Below, in pieces: positions 1 through 8,644 of a stretch of 64,000 nucleotides of DNA. The stretch's first letter is position 1, and every line of letters begins with the position of its first letter. The translations under genes and the position numbers were made by a program. Under the pieces are notes generated by a model. The model saw nothing but the letters and a program-made list of their open reading frames with translations. It did not search any database and was not told where the DNA came from. The stretch lies in NCBI GenBank assembly GCA_050299335.1, contig JBNKVT010000014.1, positions 124,001-188,000 of the forward strand, written 5' to 3'. The stretch comes from JBNKVT01 sp050299335 (GTDB lineage Bacteria > Pseudomonadota > Alphaproteobacteria > Rhodobacterales > Rhodobacteraceae).

Positions 1-582
1 GGAGAAGACGACGAACTCGCCGCGGCTCTGGGTGACGAGGCCAAGGCCGCGGGTGACACCGACGGCACGGGTGCCGGAGGTGGCGAAGGGGTTGTTGCGG
101 CACGAATCGAGGATGAAGACGCGGAGCTGGGCGCCCCTGTCGGCGATCTGCTGGGAGATAGTGGCGAAATTGATGGCGGTCGAGGAGAGGTAGAATTCGA
201 GGCCGCCATCGGCGCCGTCGAGGGCCGGGATGTCGGTGGGCAGGAGGTAGAGCGTGTCGCGGCGCTCGGGGTCGAGCTGCACGCCGTGGCCGGCATAGAA
301 GACCAGCGCGATGTCGTCCTTGCGGATGCTGGAGAGGAAGCGGGTGATGGTCTCGACCATGGTGGCGCGGTCGGCGTTGAGGGCCTCGAACACCTCGAAG
401 CCCCGGTCGTCGCGGAGGGTCCGGGCGAAGGCGCTGGCATCGGCGGTGGCGCGTTCGAGCGGGGTGACGTGCCGGTAGGCGTCGTTGCCGATGACGAGGG
501 CGAGCCGTTGCGGGTCCTGCGCCAGAGCGGGCAGGGCCGAGAGGCAGAAGAGGATGGCAATGCTTATGGCACGTCTGAACAT
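1..582 (-). CDS. Secreted caspase-fold (C14-like) protein, partial
   Basis: This is the N-terminal 194 residues of a gene that runs off the left edge of the window. Residues 1-21 form a signal peptide ending in ALPALA, so the protein is exported. A caspase-type fold follows, starting with RLALVIGND (about residues 27-34). The presumed catalytic His is H99 in YAGHGV and the Cys is C161 in LDSCRNNP, both intact. Bacterial caspase-fold (metacaspase/orthocaspase-like) proteins are cysteine peptidases, usually with basic P1 specificity; the substrate here is unknown. The start at 582 is the only one that gives a clean signal peptide. It lies divergent to yebC and about 1.7 kb from a second gene of the same family (2244-3830). 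The C-terminal part is not visible, so any attached domain is unknown. Confidence 0.85.
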   Translation of the reverse strand, partial: MFRRAISIAILFCLSALPALAQDPQRLALVIGNDAYRHVTPLERATADASAFARTLRDDRGFEVFEALNADRATMVETITRFLSSIRKDDIALVFYAGHGVQLDPERRDTLYLLPTDIPALDGADGGLEFYLSSTAINFATISQQIADRGAQLRVFILDSCRNNPFATSGTRAVGVTRGLGLVTQSRGEFVVFS

Positions 583-1206
583 GTCTCGGGGCCCCCTTTC
601 CTCGGCTAGATGTTTACCAGAACCCCGGTGGCCCCGGCAACGCCCCCTGCGCCGGATGAAGATGCGGCGGCGAAAGAGCGCGGTTCCGGCTGGTATCGGG
701 AGGGGAACGCGCCGGATGGACGGATTATTCGTCCGGGGCGCCGGGCGCGTTGTTGTCCGGCAGGCGGGGCGGTATGGGATGGGGCTGGCGGGGGTCTGGA
801 AAGAGGTGGGAAGATTGGAACGGTCACGTGAAACCCTGAAACGGACCCGAAGGACGCGCGATCCAATCTCCTACCCTTCTCAGTCCCAGCTAAGAAATGA
901 GGGCCGCTCCCGACCCGGGGTGGGCGCTGCTCGGAATTCTCTGCTACATCGCTTTATGGCGCAGTCGCTTCCGAGCGGGCCGCTCTCAGCATGTGTCAGC
1001 AACGCGCCCGCCCCTCGGGTGGGTCGGGCGCGGCTCGGTGCTGGTCGCACCGTGCGGGTTCTGAGCGGCGTGGGATGGGGATTGCAGGAGTTTGGACTTG
1101 GGCGGGAGGGTTGAGGTTGGAGAGGATGGCGGGGTGTGGACCGCGTTTCCTGGTCCGAAGGGTCCCGGTCCGATTGGCGGGACCCGGGCGCAGGCGGCAA
1201 AGGACC
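583..1206. repeat. Gene-free spacer with copy 1 of an interspersed repeat (core 952-1018)
   Basis: I see no convincing gene in this 624-base spacer between the partial caspase gene and the end of yebC. It holds the first copy of a repeat family. Bases 952-1018 (67 bases) are identical to 12236-12302, and weaker similarity extends on both sides (about 895-1080 against 12178-12370). The downstream part contains the small hairpin GGTGC-TGGTC-GCACC, which is also present in the second copy. Short open frames across it (for example 880-1200 on the minus strand) are created by the repeat and are not supported as proteins. Confidence 0.75.
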
Positions 1207-1947
1207 TCAGAGCTGCGCCATCACCTCGTCGGAAATGTCGAAATTGGCGGTGACGGTCTGCACGTCGTCATCGTCCTCCAAAGCCTCGATCAGCCGCATC
1301 AGCTTCTGCGCGCCTTCCAGATCCAGCGCCGTGGTCGTCTGCGGCTTCCAGATCAGCTTGGTGGTCTCGCTTTCGCCGAGTGCTGCCTCCAGCGCATTGG
1401 ATACCTCGTTCAGATCATTGAAATCGCAATAGATTTCATGAGCGTCTTCCGAGCTTTCCACATCCTCTGCCCCGGCCTCGATCGCGGCCTCAAGCACCGT
1501 GTCGGCATCGCCCGCATCGGCGGGATAGACCACCAGCCCCTTGCGGTCGAACATGAAGGACACAGCCCCGGTCTCGGCCAGATTGCCGCCCGACTTGGTG
1601 AAGATCGAGCGCACGTTCGAGGCGGTCCGGTTGCGGTTGTCGGTCATCGCCTCGACGATCACCGCCACGCCCTCGGGCCCGTAGCCCTCATAGCGGATCT
1701 CGTCGTAATTCTCGGCGTCGCCGCCCAATGCCTTCTTGATCGCCCGTTCGATCACATCCTTGGGCACCGAGCTCGATTTCGCCTCCTTGACCGCCAGGCG
1801 CAGGCGCGGGTTCTTGTCCGGGTCGGGGTCGCCCATCTTGGCGGCCACGGTGATCTCCTTGGCGAGCTTGGAGAACAGTTTCGAACGCGCCGCATCCTGC
1901 CGCCCCTTGCGGTGCTGGATATTCGCCCATTTTGAGTGGCCTGCCAT
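1207..1947 (-). CDS. yebC: YebC/PmpR family protein
   Basis: A 246-residue protein beginning MAGHSKWANIQHRKGRQDA, the signature N-terminus of the YebC/PmpR family, at the usual family length. Family members were first described as DNA-binding transcription regulators; more recent work links YebC-type proteins to translation of proline-rich stretches on the ribosome. Either way the protein is cytoplasmic. Conserved blocks are visible throughout, including RNRTASNVRSIFTKSGGNL and the acidic C-terminal end. In many proteobacteria yebC sits beside ruvC, but here it stands alone between two caspase-fold genes, which is unusual. No operon partner is visible. Confidence 0.96.
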   Translation of the reverse strand: MAGHSKWANIQHRKGRQDAARSKLFSKLAKEITVAAKMGDPDPDKNPRLRLAVKEAKSSSVPKDVIERAIKKALGGDAENYDEIRYEGYGPEGVAVIVEAMTDNRNRTASNVRSIFTKSGGNLAETGAVSFMFDRKGLVVYPADAGDADTVLEAAIEAGAEDVESSEDAHEIYCDFNDLNEVSNALEAALGESETTKLIWKPQTTTALDLEGAQKLMRLIEALEDDDDVQTVTANFDISDEVMAQL

Positions 1948-2243
1948 CTGATCCTCTTCTGGCGTCTGTCCTGGAAATCAGCCTGGCTTATAGGCGAGGC
2001 GGGACCGGATGTTCAAGATGCACCGGCGGGCGGCGGGATTCGGTCGCCCCGACGGGTGGTGACGGCGGAACAATTCTCTGACGCGATGCGGATTTCATGA
2101 TAGGATACCCAGGTCAGTGCGAAAAGGCACAGGCAAGCCGCGCAACCCTGCGATGATACCGAGGAATGAGTCGGCCTTGCCGCAAATCCTTGAACCGCCC
2201 CGGTTCGGATTGCGTCTCAGAAGCGAGGTTTCGAAGAACTGAG

Positions 2244-3830
2244 ATGAGACGACCTATGACATTGCGCGCGATCCGGGCCTCGCTGGTCCTGCTGCTGCTG
2301 AGCGTCACCGCCGCCTCGGCCACCGAGCGCGTTGCCCTGGTCATCGGCAACGCCAATTACGCCAACGAGGCGCTGGCCCTGAAGAATCCGGTTAACGATG
2401 CCGAGGCCCTGTCGGCAGCGCTGAGCGATCTGGGTTTCGTCGTCACCAAGGCGGTCGACCAGGACCGGGTGACGCTGGAAAACACCCTCGACCGGTTCGA
2501 GGTCGAGATGAAGGGTGCCGAAATCGCGCTGCTGTTCTTTGCCGGGCACGGGGTGCAGCTGGGTGGCGAAAATCACCTGCTGACGGCGGGATTCTCCGAT
2601 CTCGACCTCGCAGAAGTCGCCCATGAGGCGGTCACGCTCGGCGATATCCGCCGCCGCTTCGCCCGGGCCAATCCCGATCTCGGTGTGATTATCCTCGATG
2701 CCTGCCGCAACAACCCCTTCACCGAACGCGGCCAGATCGCCCGCGGCCTGTCTCGCTCGCAGGGCTCGGCCGGGGTGCTGATCGCCTATGCCACCGATCC
2801 GGGCAATGTCGCCTTTGACGGGGCCGGGGAGAATTCGGTCTTCACCAAGGCGCTGATCGAGAATATCGCCACTCCGGCGCTCGAGACGCGGCTGATGTTC
2901 GGCCGGGTCCGCCAGCAGGTGGCGATCGAGACCTCTGGCCTGCAGGTGCCTTGGGTCGAGGAATCGGTGCTGGGCGAGTATTATTTCGGCTCCAAGGACC
3001 AGCCCCAGACCACCGAGGCCGAGGTGGCCGCCGATATCGACACCTGGCGCCGGGTGACCATCGACAATGATACCGCCGCCTATCGCGGTTATCTGGACGC
3101 CTTTCCCGACGGTCTGTTCCGCAAGTTCGCCGAGGATCGTCTGGAAACGCGTCCCGCCGCCGGTCTGCAGATCGGGGTGTCGGGGGAACGGGTCGCGGCA
3201 CTGCTCCTGCAGGCGGACCCGGTGCAGACATCCGAAGCCCTGGCGGTACTTGGCTATCTGCCGCCGACGCGCGGGCTGGTGCCTGCCACCGAAGAGATCG
3301 AGCGGGCGCTGACCTCCTATGCCACCGAGACAGTGGGGGAGGGCGAGTTGACCACCGACCGGCTCTATCTCGATGCCGCCCAGGTCGTGGTGGTTCTGGG
3401 CGCGGCGACCGCGCAGCATATCCGCGAGGACATCAAGGGGCTCAAGGCCACGGAGATCGGGCTGCAGGTGGTCGAGGAATCCCTGGCGCTGTTCGAGCTC
3501 ATGGCCGAGACCGACGAGACCTACCGCCAGGCGTTGCCCGAGATCTATATCGCGGTCGACGAATTCCACGCCTCGCGTGCCAAGATCCTGGCCCGGCTCG
3601 ACGAAAGCCGCAGCTATTATGCCGGACTGCTGGATACCGGCGAGAGCCATTTCTCGCCCTATCTGACCCGCTCGCTCGCCGGTCTGCGCGACCGCTCGCG
3701 GTCGCTGGGGCGGTTCGAACAGGCCGTGGTCGAGGATGCCGACAATTTCATCCGCCACGCCCATGAGGCCGGTGCCGACGATATCCGCGGCAGCTATGGC
3801 TGGCTGTCCGAATTCATCCCGGCCGATTGA
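2244..3830 (+). CDS. Secreted caspase-fold protein with long C-terminal extension
   Basis: A 528-residue exported protein. The signal peptide (about residues 1-26, ending in SVTAASA) is followed by a caspase-like domain starting RVALVIGNANYANE (about residue 29). The presumed catalytic pair is intact: H102 in FFAGHGV and C154 in LDACRNNP. Residues after about 260 form a long, mostly helical, acidic extension that I do not recognise. I chose ATG 2244; ATG 2256 is almost as good, and the upstream in-frame extension has no signal peptide at its N-terminus. A lipoprotein gene follows after 12 bases, suggesting an operon 2244-5030. It is a paralogue of the partial gene at 1-582 on the opposite strand, but with a different sequence outside the motifs. 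Confidence 0.9.
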   Translation: MRRPMTLRAIRASLVLLLLSVTAASATERVALVIGNANYANEALALKNPVNDAEALSAALSDLGFVVTKAVDQDRVTLENTLDRFEVEMKGAEIALLFFAGHGVQLGGENHLLTAGFSDLDLAEVAHEAVTLGDIRRRFARANPDLGVIILDACRNNPFTERGQIARGLSRSQGSAGVLIAYATDPGNVAFDGAGENSVFTKALIENIATPALETRLMFGRVRQQVAIETSGLQVPWVEESVLGEYYFGSKDQPQTTEAEVAADIDTWRRVTIDNDTAAYRGYLDAFPDGLFRKFAEDRLETRPAAGLQIGVSGERVAALLLQADPVQTSEALAVLGYLPPTRGLVPATEEIERALTSYATETVGEGELTTDRLYLDAAQVVVVLGAATAQHIREDIKGLKATEIGLQVVEESLALFELMAETDETYRQALPEIYIAVDEFHASRAKILARLDESRSYYAGLLDTGESHFSPYLTRSLAGLRDRSRSLGRFEQAVVEDADNFIRHAHEAGADDIRGSYGWLSEFIPAD

Positions 3831-3842
3831 GGAGACCGACCG

Positions 3843-4265
3843 ATGCGCCTTTCCCTTCTGATCCCTCTTGCCGCCGCCGCACTGCCGCTGGCCGCCTGCG
3901 ATTCCTCCGATCCTGCCGATGGCGGGTTCTTCAACGGGGTGCAGGGCCTGTCGAGTGGCACCTATGAGGCAAGGATCGATGAACGCGAGGCGGCGCTGAC
4001 CGAGGCCCAGCGGCGCAATGCGGCGCTCAATGCCGAGATTTCCCGGCTGCAGGGGGAACTGGACGGCGCCAAGGCGGCGCTGGCGCGGGAACGGTCGCGG
4101 CTCCGGGCCGAGGGCAAGACCCTGTCGCCGGCCGATGATGCCAAGGTCACCGCCCTTCTGACGGCGGTTCCGGCAGGAGACACGCCCGAGGCCCATGCCG
4201 CGGCGCTGCGCCAGACCATTCTGGCTGCAAGGGACATGGCCGAGCTGCTGGCCCGTTCCGGCTGA
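3843..4265 (+). CDS. Coiled-coil lipoprotein
   Basis: A 140-residue predicted lipoprotein. The signal sequence ends in the lipobox PLAAC with the lipidated Cys at residue 19, so the mature protein should be anchored to a membrane facing the periplasm; there is no Asp at +2 of an obvious inner-membrane-retention type other than the D directly after Cys, which could retain it in the inner membrane by the E. coli rule. Residues about 40-95 are a heptad-rich coiled coil (EAALTEAQRRNAALNAEI). The gene starts 12 bases after the caspase gene with a good GGAGA ribosome site, and is followed about 100 bases later by a second coiled-coil lipoprotein. I do not recognise a family; an adaptor or scaffold role with the neighbouring envelope proteins is inference. 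Confidence 0.75.
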   Translation: MRLSLLIPLAAAALPLAACDSSDPADGGFFNGVQGLSSGTYEARIDEREAALTEAQRRNAALNAEISRLQGELDGAKAALARERSRLRAEGKTLSPADDAKVTALLTAVPAGDTPEAHAAALRQTILAARDMAELLARSG

Positions 4266-4370
4266 GGTCTCTGGCCTCGGGAGTTGGGGAAGGTTAAGGA
4301 ATTGGTGAACAACTTCCGCTACCTGCCGTCAGGCGGGGCGGTGCAATGGACGCAAACGAGGACCGGTAAC

Positions 4371-5030
4371 ATGCGTATTCGACACTCCCTGAAATCACTG
4401 GTGACGGCGATGCTCTGTGTCGCGCTTGCCGCTTGCGGAACCCCGTCCTCGAAAGAGGAGGGCATCAGCCGTGAGGAACAGGAACTGCGCAAGCAATCCG
4501 AGGCCTTCAACCGCACCCTGGTCGAGGCGACGGCGACCGGTGCGCTTCTGGGCGGTGCGCTCGGACTGACGTTCGGCGGCCGGGACAAGGTCGAGGAGGG
4601 TGTGGCGGTCGGCGCGCTTGCCGGTCTCGCGGCCGGCAGCTATGTCGCGCATCTGCAACGGCAATATGCCACCGACGAGGCGCGGCTGGAAAAGCTGCGC
4701 GCCGATGTCGAGAAGGCCAATCGCGAGGCCGAGGCGGCGCTCGTCAACATGCGCCGGGTCCGCGACCAGCAGCTCGCCGAACTGGCCGAGGCGCGAGCAT
4801 CCAACGATGCCGCGAGGCTCAGGGCCGAGACCCGGCAGGCCAACGCCAACCGCGAAGAGATGGAAACGCTGATCGAAGGGGCGGAAAAGCAATATGCCGA
4901 GTTCAGCGAAACCCGCGCCCTGACCCTGGTCGAGGGCCAGGAAACCGGCGCCGATCCGCAGCTGAATGCCCTCAGGAACCGCATTTTCGCCATGCGCGAC
5001 ATCGCCGAGACCCTGGCGGCAGATTCGTGA
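4371..5030 (+). CDS. Glycine-zipper coiled-coil lipoprotein
   Basis: A 219-residue lipoprotein. The N-terminal signal sequence ends in the lipobox LAAC with Cys 22. Residues about 57-91 are a glycine-zipper stretch (GALLGGALGLTFGG then GALAGLAAGS) of the kind that inserts in or packs against membranes. Residues about 93-175 are a long alpha-helical coiled coil rich in E, R and A. The start at 4371 is chosen because it gives the lipobox; frame-open sequence from 4284 would spoil it. The C-terminal ends of this and the preceding lipoprotein are similar (both finish ...RDIAETLA or RDMAELLA), suggesting that they are distant paralogues or bind the same partner. The gene faces the fusion protein 5270-7699 tail to tail. 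Confidence 0.8.
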   Translation: MRIRHSLKSLVTAMLCVALAACGTPSSKEEGISREEQELRKQSEAFNRTLVEATATGALLGGALGLTFGGRDKVEEGVAVGALAGLAAGSYVAHLQRQYATDEARLEKLRADVEKANREAEAALVNMRRVRDQQLAELAEARASNDAARLRAETRQANANREEMETLIEGAEKQYAEFSETRALTLVEGQETGADPQLNALRNRIFAMRDIAETLAADS

Positions 5031-5269
5031 CAGCCTGGCATTTGCCCTTGAAATGACCCCGTCAGCAGCCCGAACCCGGTTTCTGATTGCTGACAGCCAG
5101 AGCGTGTCGCGCCTGAACGGATTGAATCCGATCTGGTGCGACATGCTCAAACGCACGCCGCCCTTGGCGTGCTTCACCTCTCGCTGTGGGGAAATCGATC
5201 GATTTGAAGGCGGTTTGGGGATACGTGATGGATCAGGCAAAAGGCGGAACGCTGCAAAGACGGAAGGCG

Positions 5270-7699
5270 TTATAACGACGCCGGACAGACCAGCCCGCGC
5301 AGCAGATGCCGCCGCGAGACCGGGTTTCTGGCCCGGTCGAGCCCCATTTCCAGAAACACCCGGTTCTCGCCGAATTTCACGTCCAGAAGAAACCGCGCGC
5401 CTTCGTCGCGCTCGCGCAGCCGCAGCCCGTCAATGACATGGATCAGCCCCCAGGGCCCGGGATGGGCGAGGCTTTCGGCCCCCTCATTGGCCTGAAACAC
5501 CACCTCAACTCCCTGTTGCGGCAAGGGCCCCGGCCAGTCGGCCGAGATCGTCGCCCCGCCCGCCAGAACCGGCGATTTCTGCCCGCCGATCGAGATGAAC
5601 GCCTCGCCGCGCTGCGCCAGCGTGGTGAAGGTCAGATCGGCATTCGGGATTTCGGTCCCGCCGAAATAGGCCTCCGAGATCGCCATCGCCGCCTCGAAGA
5701 ACCCCGCGCTTTCGGGATTGATCCCCGACAGCCGCGCCTCGGGTTTCCAGCGCCAGGGGCTTTCGGACATGTCCATCAGCCGCGCCAGATACTGGCCATA
5801 GAAGGCCGGAATGGTCCCGGTGGGCCGGAAAAGCTCGGTGAAGGCGCCGAAATCGGTGTCGGGCCCGTCGGTGAAGGGATAGTTCCCGGCGACCACCCGT
5901 TGGCATTCGGCATAGATCGTCGCCCGCCAGAGCGTGTTGAACCGCCCCGACAACTGGTCCTCGCTCGACAAGGTCACCTGGGCCAGCACGTCCTCGATGA
6001 TCTGCACCACCACGCGCGGGGCCAGTTGCAGGGTGGCGATGGAATTGGCGCGGTCCTGGACCGAGGTCAGCCTTGTCACCCCGATATCGGCATTGGCATC
6101 GAGGGCGGAGAGCGCGACGTTCAGGGTGGCAAAGAGATGGGCGACATTATCGGTACCGCCCTGTTCGGCGAACTGGATCATCGGCCCGAAGGTCGCGGCG
6201 ATCTTCAGCTGGTTGGCATGGGACCGCGTCCGGTCGCGCCCGCCCGCCTGCAGCCATACCTCGTTCAGAAGCGCGGTCAGCGGCGAGTTCCGCGCGCCCA
6301 AGGCGCCCGAGATCAGCACCGCACTGGGCTGGTCGGTAAAGGGCCGGACCCTGATATCGGCCAGAAACGCCTTCCAGGTCTCCAGCGTGTCGGCCTGCAG
6401 CACGTCGAGCACCTGCGCCTCGGTCGCCGGATCGGGCCGCGCCGTCGCCTTCATCAGGCTGACCGAGGCAGCGCGGGTCAGCGCCACCGCCTCGGTCGCC
6501 CCCCTTGTCTTGGCGAAATCCCAGCCTGCCGGGGTGAACAGCCCCGCGACCCCATCCTCCAGCGGCACGCCGGAGCGGCGGAAGAACACCGTCGCCATCC
6601 GTGGCAGCCGTTCCGAGGGTCGCCAGCGCGGCAGATTGGCCACCGCCTCCAGCCGGGTCAGTTCCAGATGCGCCCGCGCCGCCTCGGGCGCCTCGGCGGC
6701 GAAGCCGCGGGCCTGATCGACCAGCAGCGGGTCCTGATCGCGCAGACCCTGCCCGGGGCCGGACAGGGCCAGGACATGGGGCGCGAGGGCGGACACGCCG
6801 CTCACCTGGTGCTCCTGCGCCGCCAGCCAGCCAGCGAGGAAATAGGGCTGCCAGTCGCTCGCCCCGGTGAGGATGGCATTGGCCCGAAGCGTGTCATAAA
6901 GCGGCAGCGCCTCGCCCTCGGTGGCCAAAACGATGCCAATGACATCCGCGGTCAACTGCGGCAGGCGGGCATCGGCCAGCGCTGAATAGGCGCGGTCGGC
7001 GCTGGTGGCGGGATTGGTGGCGTCCAAAAGCGTGATCAGTCCGAACGGCGCCTCCCGGGCCGCCTCCGCCACCCTGACGCGTGCCTCGGCGAGGGTCTCG
7101 AGATCGTTAGCATAGCTCTGGATCGAGGCCCCTTGGGCGCGCGCGATCATCGTCTCGGCATCGGGCAGCGTCGCGATCAGATCGGCGCGGAAGCGGACTT
7201 CCTGCCAGCCGATCCAGCCACAGGCCCCCAAGACCAGCGCCGCCGTCACCGACAGGCCGATCCAGAGCCCGGTGCGGCGTTTCTTCGGCCTGGTGTTGAG
7301 GATGGTGTCGATCCGGCGCTGGATGTCGCGCAGGAACACCAGCACACCCTCGAATTGCGGCCCCGCCTGTTCTCCCTTCTCGATGGCCCGAACCAGTCCC
7401 GCCCGGTCCATGTCGCGACCCTCATAGACCGAGGCACGGGCCGAGGCGGTCCAGGTCTTGTCCGGCACGGCGCGGTTTCTCCGCGCCTTGAAATCGATCA
7501 GCACCAGAAGCGCGTATTTCGCCGCCCCGATCTCGGCATCCGGCACGCCCTTCAAATAGGCCTCATCCTGGAACTGGTGCACGAGCCGCTGCAATTCGGC
7601 CAGCGCCACACGCGGATCGACCTCGGGCGCGGTCCCCACCTTGTCGGCGAAGTCGAAGAGCGGCCGGGCCAGCGATTTCAGGAGATCCGGATCGGTCAT
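5270..7699 (-). CDS. DotU/TssL-IcmF/TssM-like fusion membrane protein
   Basis: An 809-residue protein. Residues 1-140 are cytoplasmic and resemble the DotU/TssL helical domain (AALAELQRLV region, then AKYALLVLIDF where DotU has A-YAL--LDE). There is one membrane segment at about 144-166. The rest is periplasmic, and its last 250 residues resemble the C-terminal part of IcmF/TssM, including LWRATIYAECQRVVAGNYPF, followed by a D-rich turn and FTELFRPTGTIPAFYGQYL. In type VI secretion TssL and TssM are separate proteins, and TssM also has an NTPase-like cytoplasmic domain; that domain is absent here. The N-terminal assignment is weaker than the C-terminal one. The M15 peptidase gene lies 16 bases upstream, so the two are probably co-transcribed, with PP2C ahead of them. 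No sheath, Hcp, VgrG or ClpV gene is in the window. Confidence 0.75.
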   Translation of the reverse strand: MTDPDLLKSLARPLFDFADKVGTAPEVDPRVALAELQRLVHQFQDEAYLKGVPDAEIGAAKYALLVLIDFKARRNRAVPDKTWTASARASVYEGRDMDRAGLVRAIEKGEQAGPQFEGVLVFLRDIQRRIDTILNTRPKKRRTGLWIGLSVTAALVLGACGWIGWQEVRFRADLIATLPDAETMIARAQGASIQSYANDLETLAEARVRVAEAAREAPFGLITLLDATNPATSADRAYSALADARLPQLTADVIGIVLATEGEALPLYDTLRANAILTGASDWQPYFLAGWLAAQEHQVSGVSALAPHVLALSGPGQGLRDQDPLLVDQARGFAAEAPEAARAHLELTRLEAVANLPRWRPSERLPRMATVFFRRSGVPLEDGVAGLFTPAGWDFAKTRGATEAVALTRAASVSLMKATARPDPATEAQVLDVLQADTLETWKAFLADIRVRPFTDQPSAVLISGALGARNSPLTALLNEVWLQAGGRDRTRSHANQLKIAATFGPMIQFAEQGGTDNVAHLFATLNVALSALDANADIGVTRLTSVQDRANSIATLQLAPRVVVQIIEDVLAQVTLSSEDQLSGRFNTLWRATIYAECQRVVAGNYPFTDGPDTDFGAFTELFRPTGTIPAFYGQYLARLMDMSESPWRWKPEARLSGINPESAGFFEAAMAISEAYFGGTEIPNADLTFTTLAQRGEAFISIGGQKSPVLAGGATISADWPGPLPQQGVEVVFQANEGAESLAHPGPWGLIHVIDGLRLRERDEGARFLLDVKFGENRVFLEMGLDRARNPVSRRHLLRGLVCPASL

Positions 7700-7715
7700 C
7701 GCGCCGGTGCGCCCC

Positions 7716-8585
7716 TCACAGCAGTCCCGCTTCGACCCAGGCGGTCACCAGGTCCTCGCCGACCTCGAAATGCATCGAATCCTCGCGGCCATACCCCGCC
7801 CCCCAGAACCAGCCCTCGTCATTGAAGGCCTCGGCGACGAGGATCAGCGCGAATTGCGTCTCGCCGTCGCCGAACCCGTCGAGCATGTTCTCGATGGTCA
7901 GATCGACCGCCGCCCCCCAGGCATGGGACGAGACCGACCGCGTCGAGCCGCGCACATAGCGCGCGCAAAGCGCCCCGGCCGTGCCGATGGAGGCGTAGAT
8001 TTCCGGTTCCTCCGCTTCCAGCCGTGCCAGCACCCGGGTCAGCGAATCGAGCGCCGGGCGCAGCATGGTGACCCGGATCGGGCCGATCTGGCGGGTTTCC
8101 ATCGCCTCCTTGAGGCGCGGATTGGTCACGCCCTGGCAGGCTTGCGTGTAGCTCTCGCGGGGGTGGCCGAGCGTGGCCAGCATGAACGAGGCGCGGGGGC
8201 GCTGGACCTCGCGGTTGAAGGCCTCGGCGGCGAGGATCATCTCCTGGGTCAGGCCTTCGGTCGAGGGTTGCTCGGTCTCTTCGCCGAGCGACGCGCCCAG
8301 GGTGCTGCCGATATCGGGGTCGAGCGGCGGAATGACGGTCTGCTCGCGCGGCCGGTTGCGGACCTCCTGTTCCAGGGTCTCCAGATCGTCGCGCAGGGTG
8401 TCGATCTCGTTGCGTTGCTGCTCGATCTGTTGCTCCAGCCGCTGCAGGCGGATCTCGGACCCGGTATCGGCCCCGGCCAGCAGCTGGTTGACCACGGCAA
8501 AGATCACGGCGGCCAGGATCAGGAAGATGCCGACGATGATGGCGGGCAGCACCGAGCCGGATTTCGCGGGCGGTTTACGTGTCAT
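7716..8585 (-). CDS. Membrane-anchored M15 (VanY/D,D-carboxypeptidase-like) peptidase
   Basis: A 289-residue protein with one N-terminal membrane anchor (about residues 12-36), a periplasmic coiled coil (about 44-80), a low-complexity linker, and a C-terminal M15-type zinc peptidase domain. The zinc ligands are visible as H221 and D228 in SSHAWGAAVDLT (the SxHxxGxAxD signature) and H272 in MHFE. M15 enzymes cut peptide bonds in peptidoglycan stem peptides. Envelope-spanning secretion complexes often need such an enzyme to pass the cell wall; Acinetobacter TagX is an example of a T6SS-linked peptidoglycan peptidase. The gene lies between PP2C (upstream) and the DotU-IcmF fusion (16 bases downstream), which fits a job in assembling that complex. 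The role is inference; the fold is well supported. Confidence 0.88.
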   Translation of the reverse strand: MTRKPPAKSGSVLPAIIVGIFLILAAVIFAVVNQLLAGADTGSEIRLQRLEQQIEQQRNEIDTLRDDLETLEQEVRNRPREQTVIPPLDPDIGSTLGASLGEETEQPSTEGLTQEMILAAEAFNREVQRPRASFMLATLGHPRESYTQACQGVTNPRLKEAMETRQIGPIRVTMLRPALDSLTRVLARLEAEEPEIYASIGTAGALCARYVRGSTRSVSSHAWGAAVDLTIENMLDGFGDGETQFALILVAEAFNDEGWFWGAGYGREDSMHFEVGEDLVTAWVEAGLL

Positions 8586-8644
8586 GGGTCGCTGTTGTCC
8601 TGGCTGTCGTTCTGTCTGTCACTCTGCCGGGTCACTCTTCCGGG

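Noticed and set aside
880..1200. Short open frames in the repeat copies (also 991-1935, 12119-12334, 12182-12796) as possible conserved proteins
   Set aside because: The shared peptides come from the repeated DNA; frames differ in length and flanks, have no ribosome sites, and both strands are open.
2217..4196. Long minus-strand open frame of 659 codons opposite the second caspase gene
   Set aside because: It is antisense to a gene with clear caspase motifs and signal peptide; its own translation is low complexity (G, R, Q, D rich) with no domain, as expected for a shadow frame in GC-rich DNA.
5306..6985. Plus-strand open frame of 559 codons over the DotU-IcmF fusion gene
   Set aside because: Antisense shadow with many R, G, P and H residues, no ribosome site and no signal or domain.
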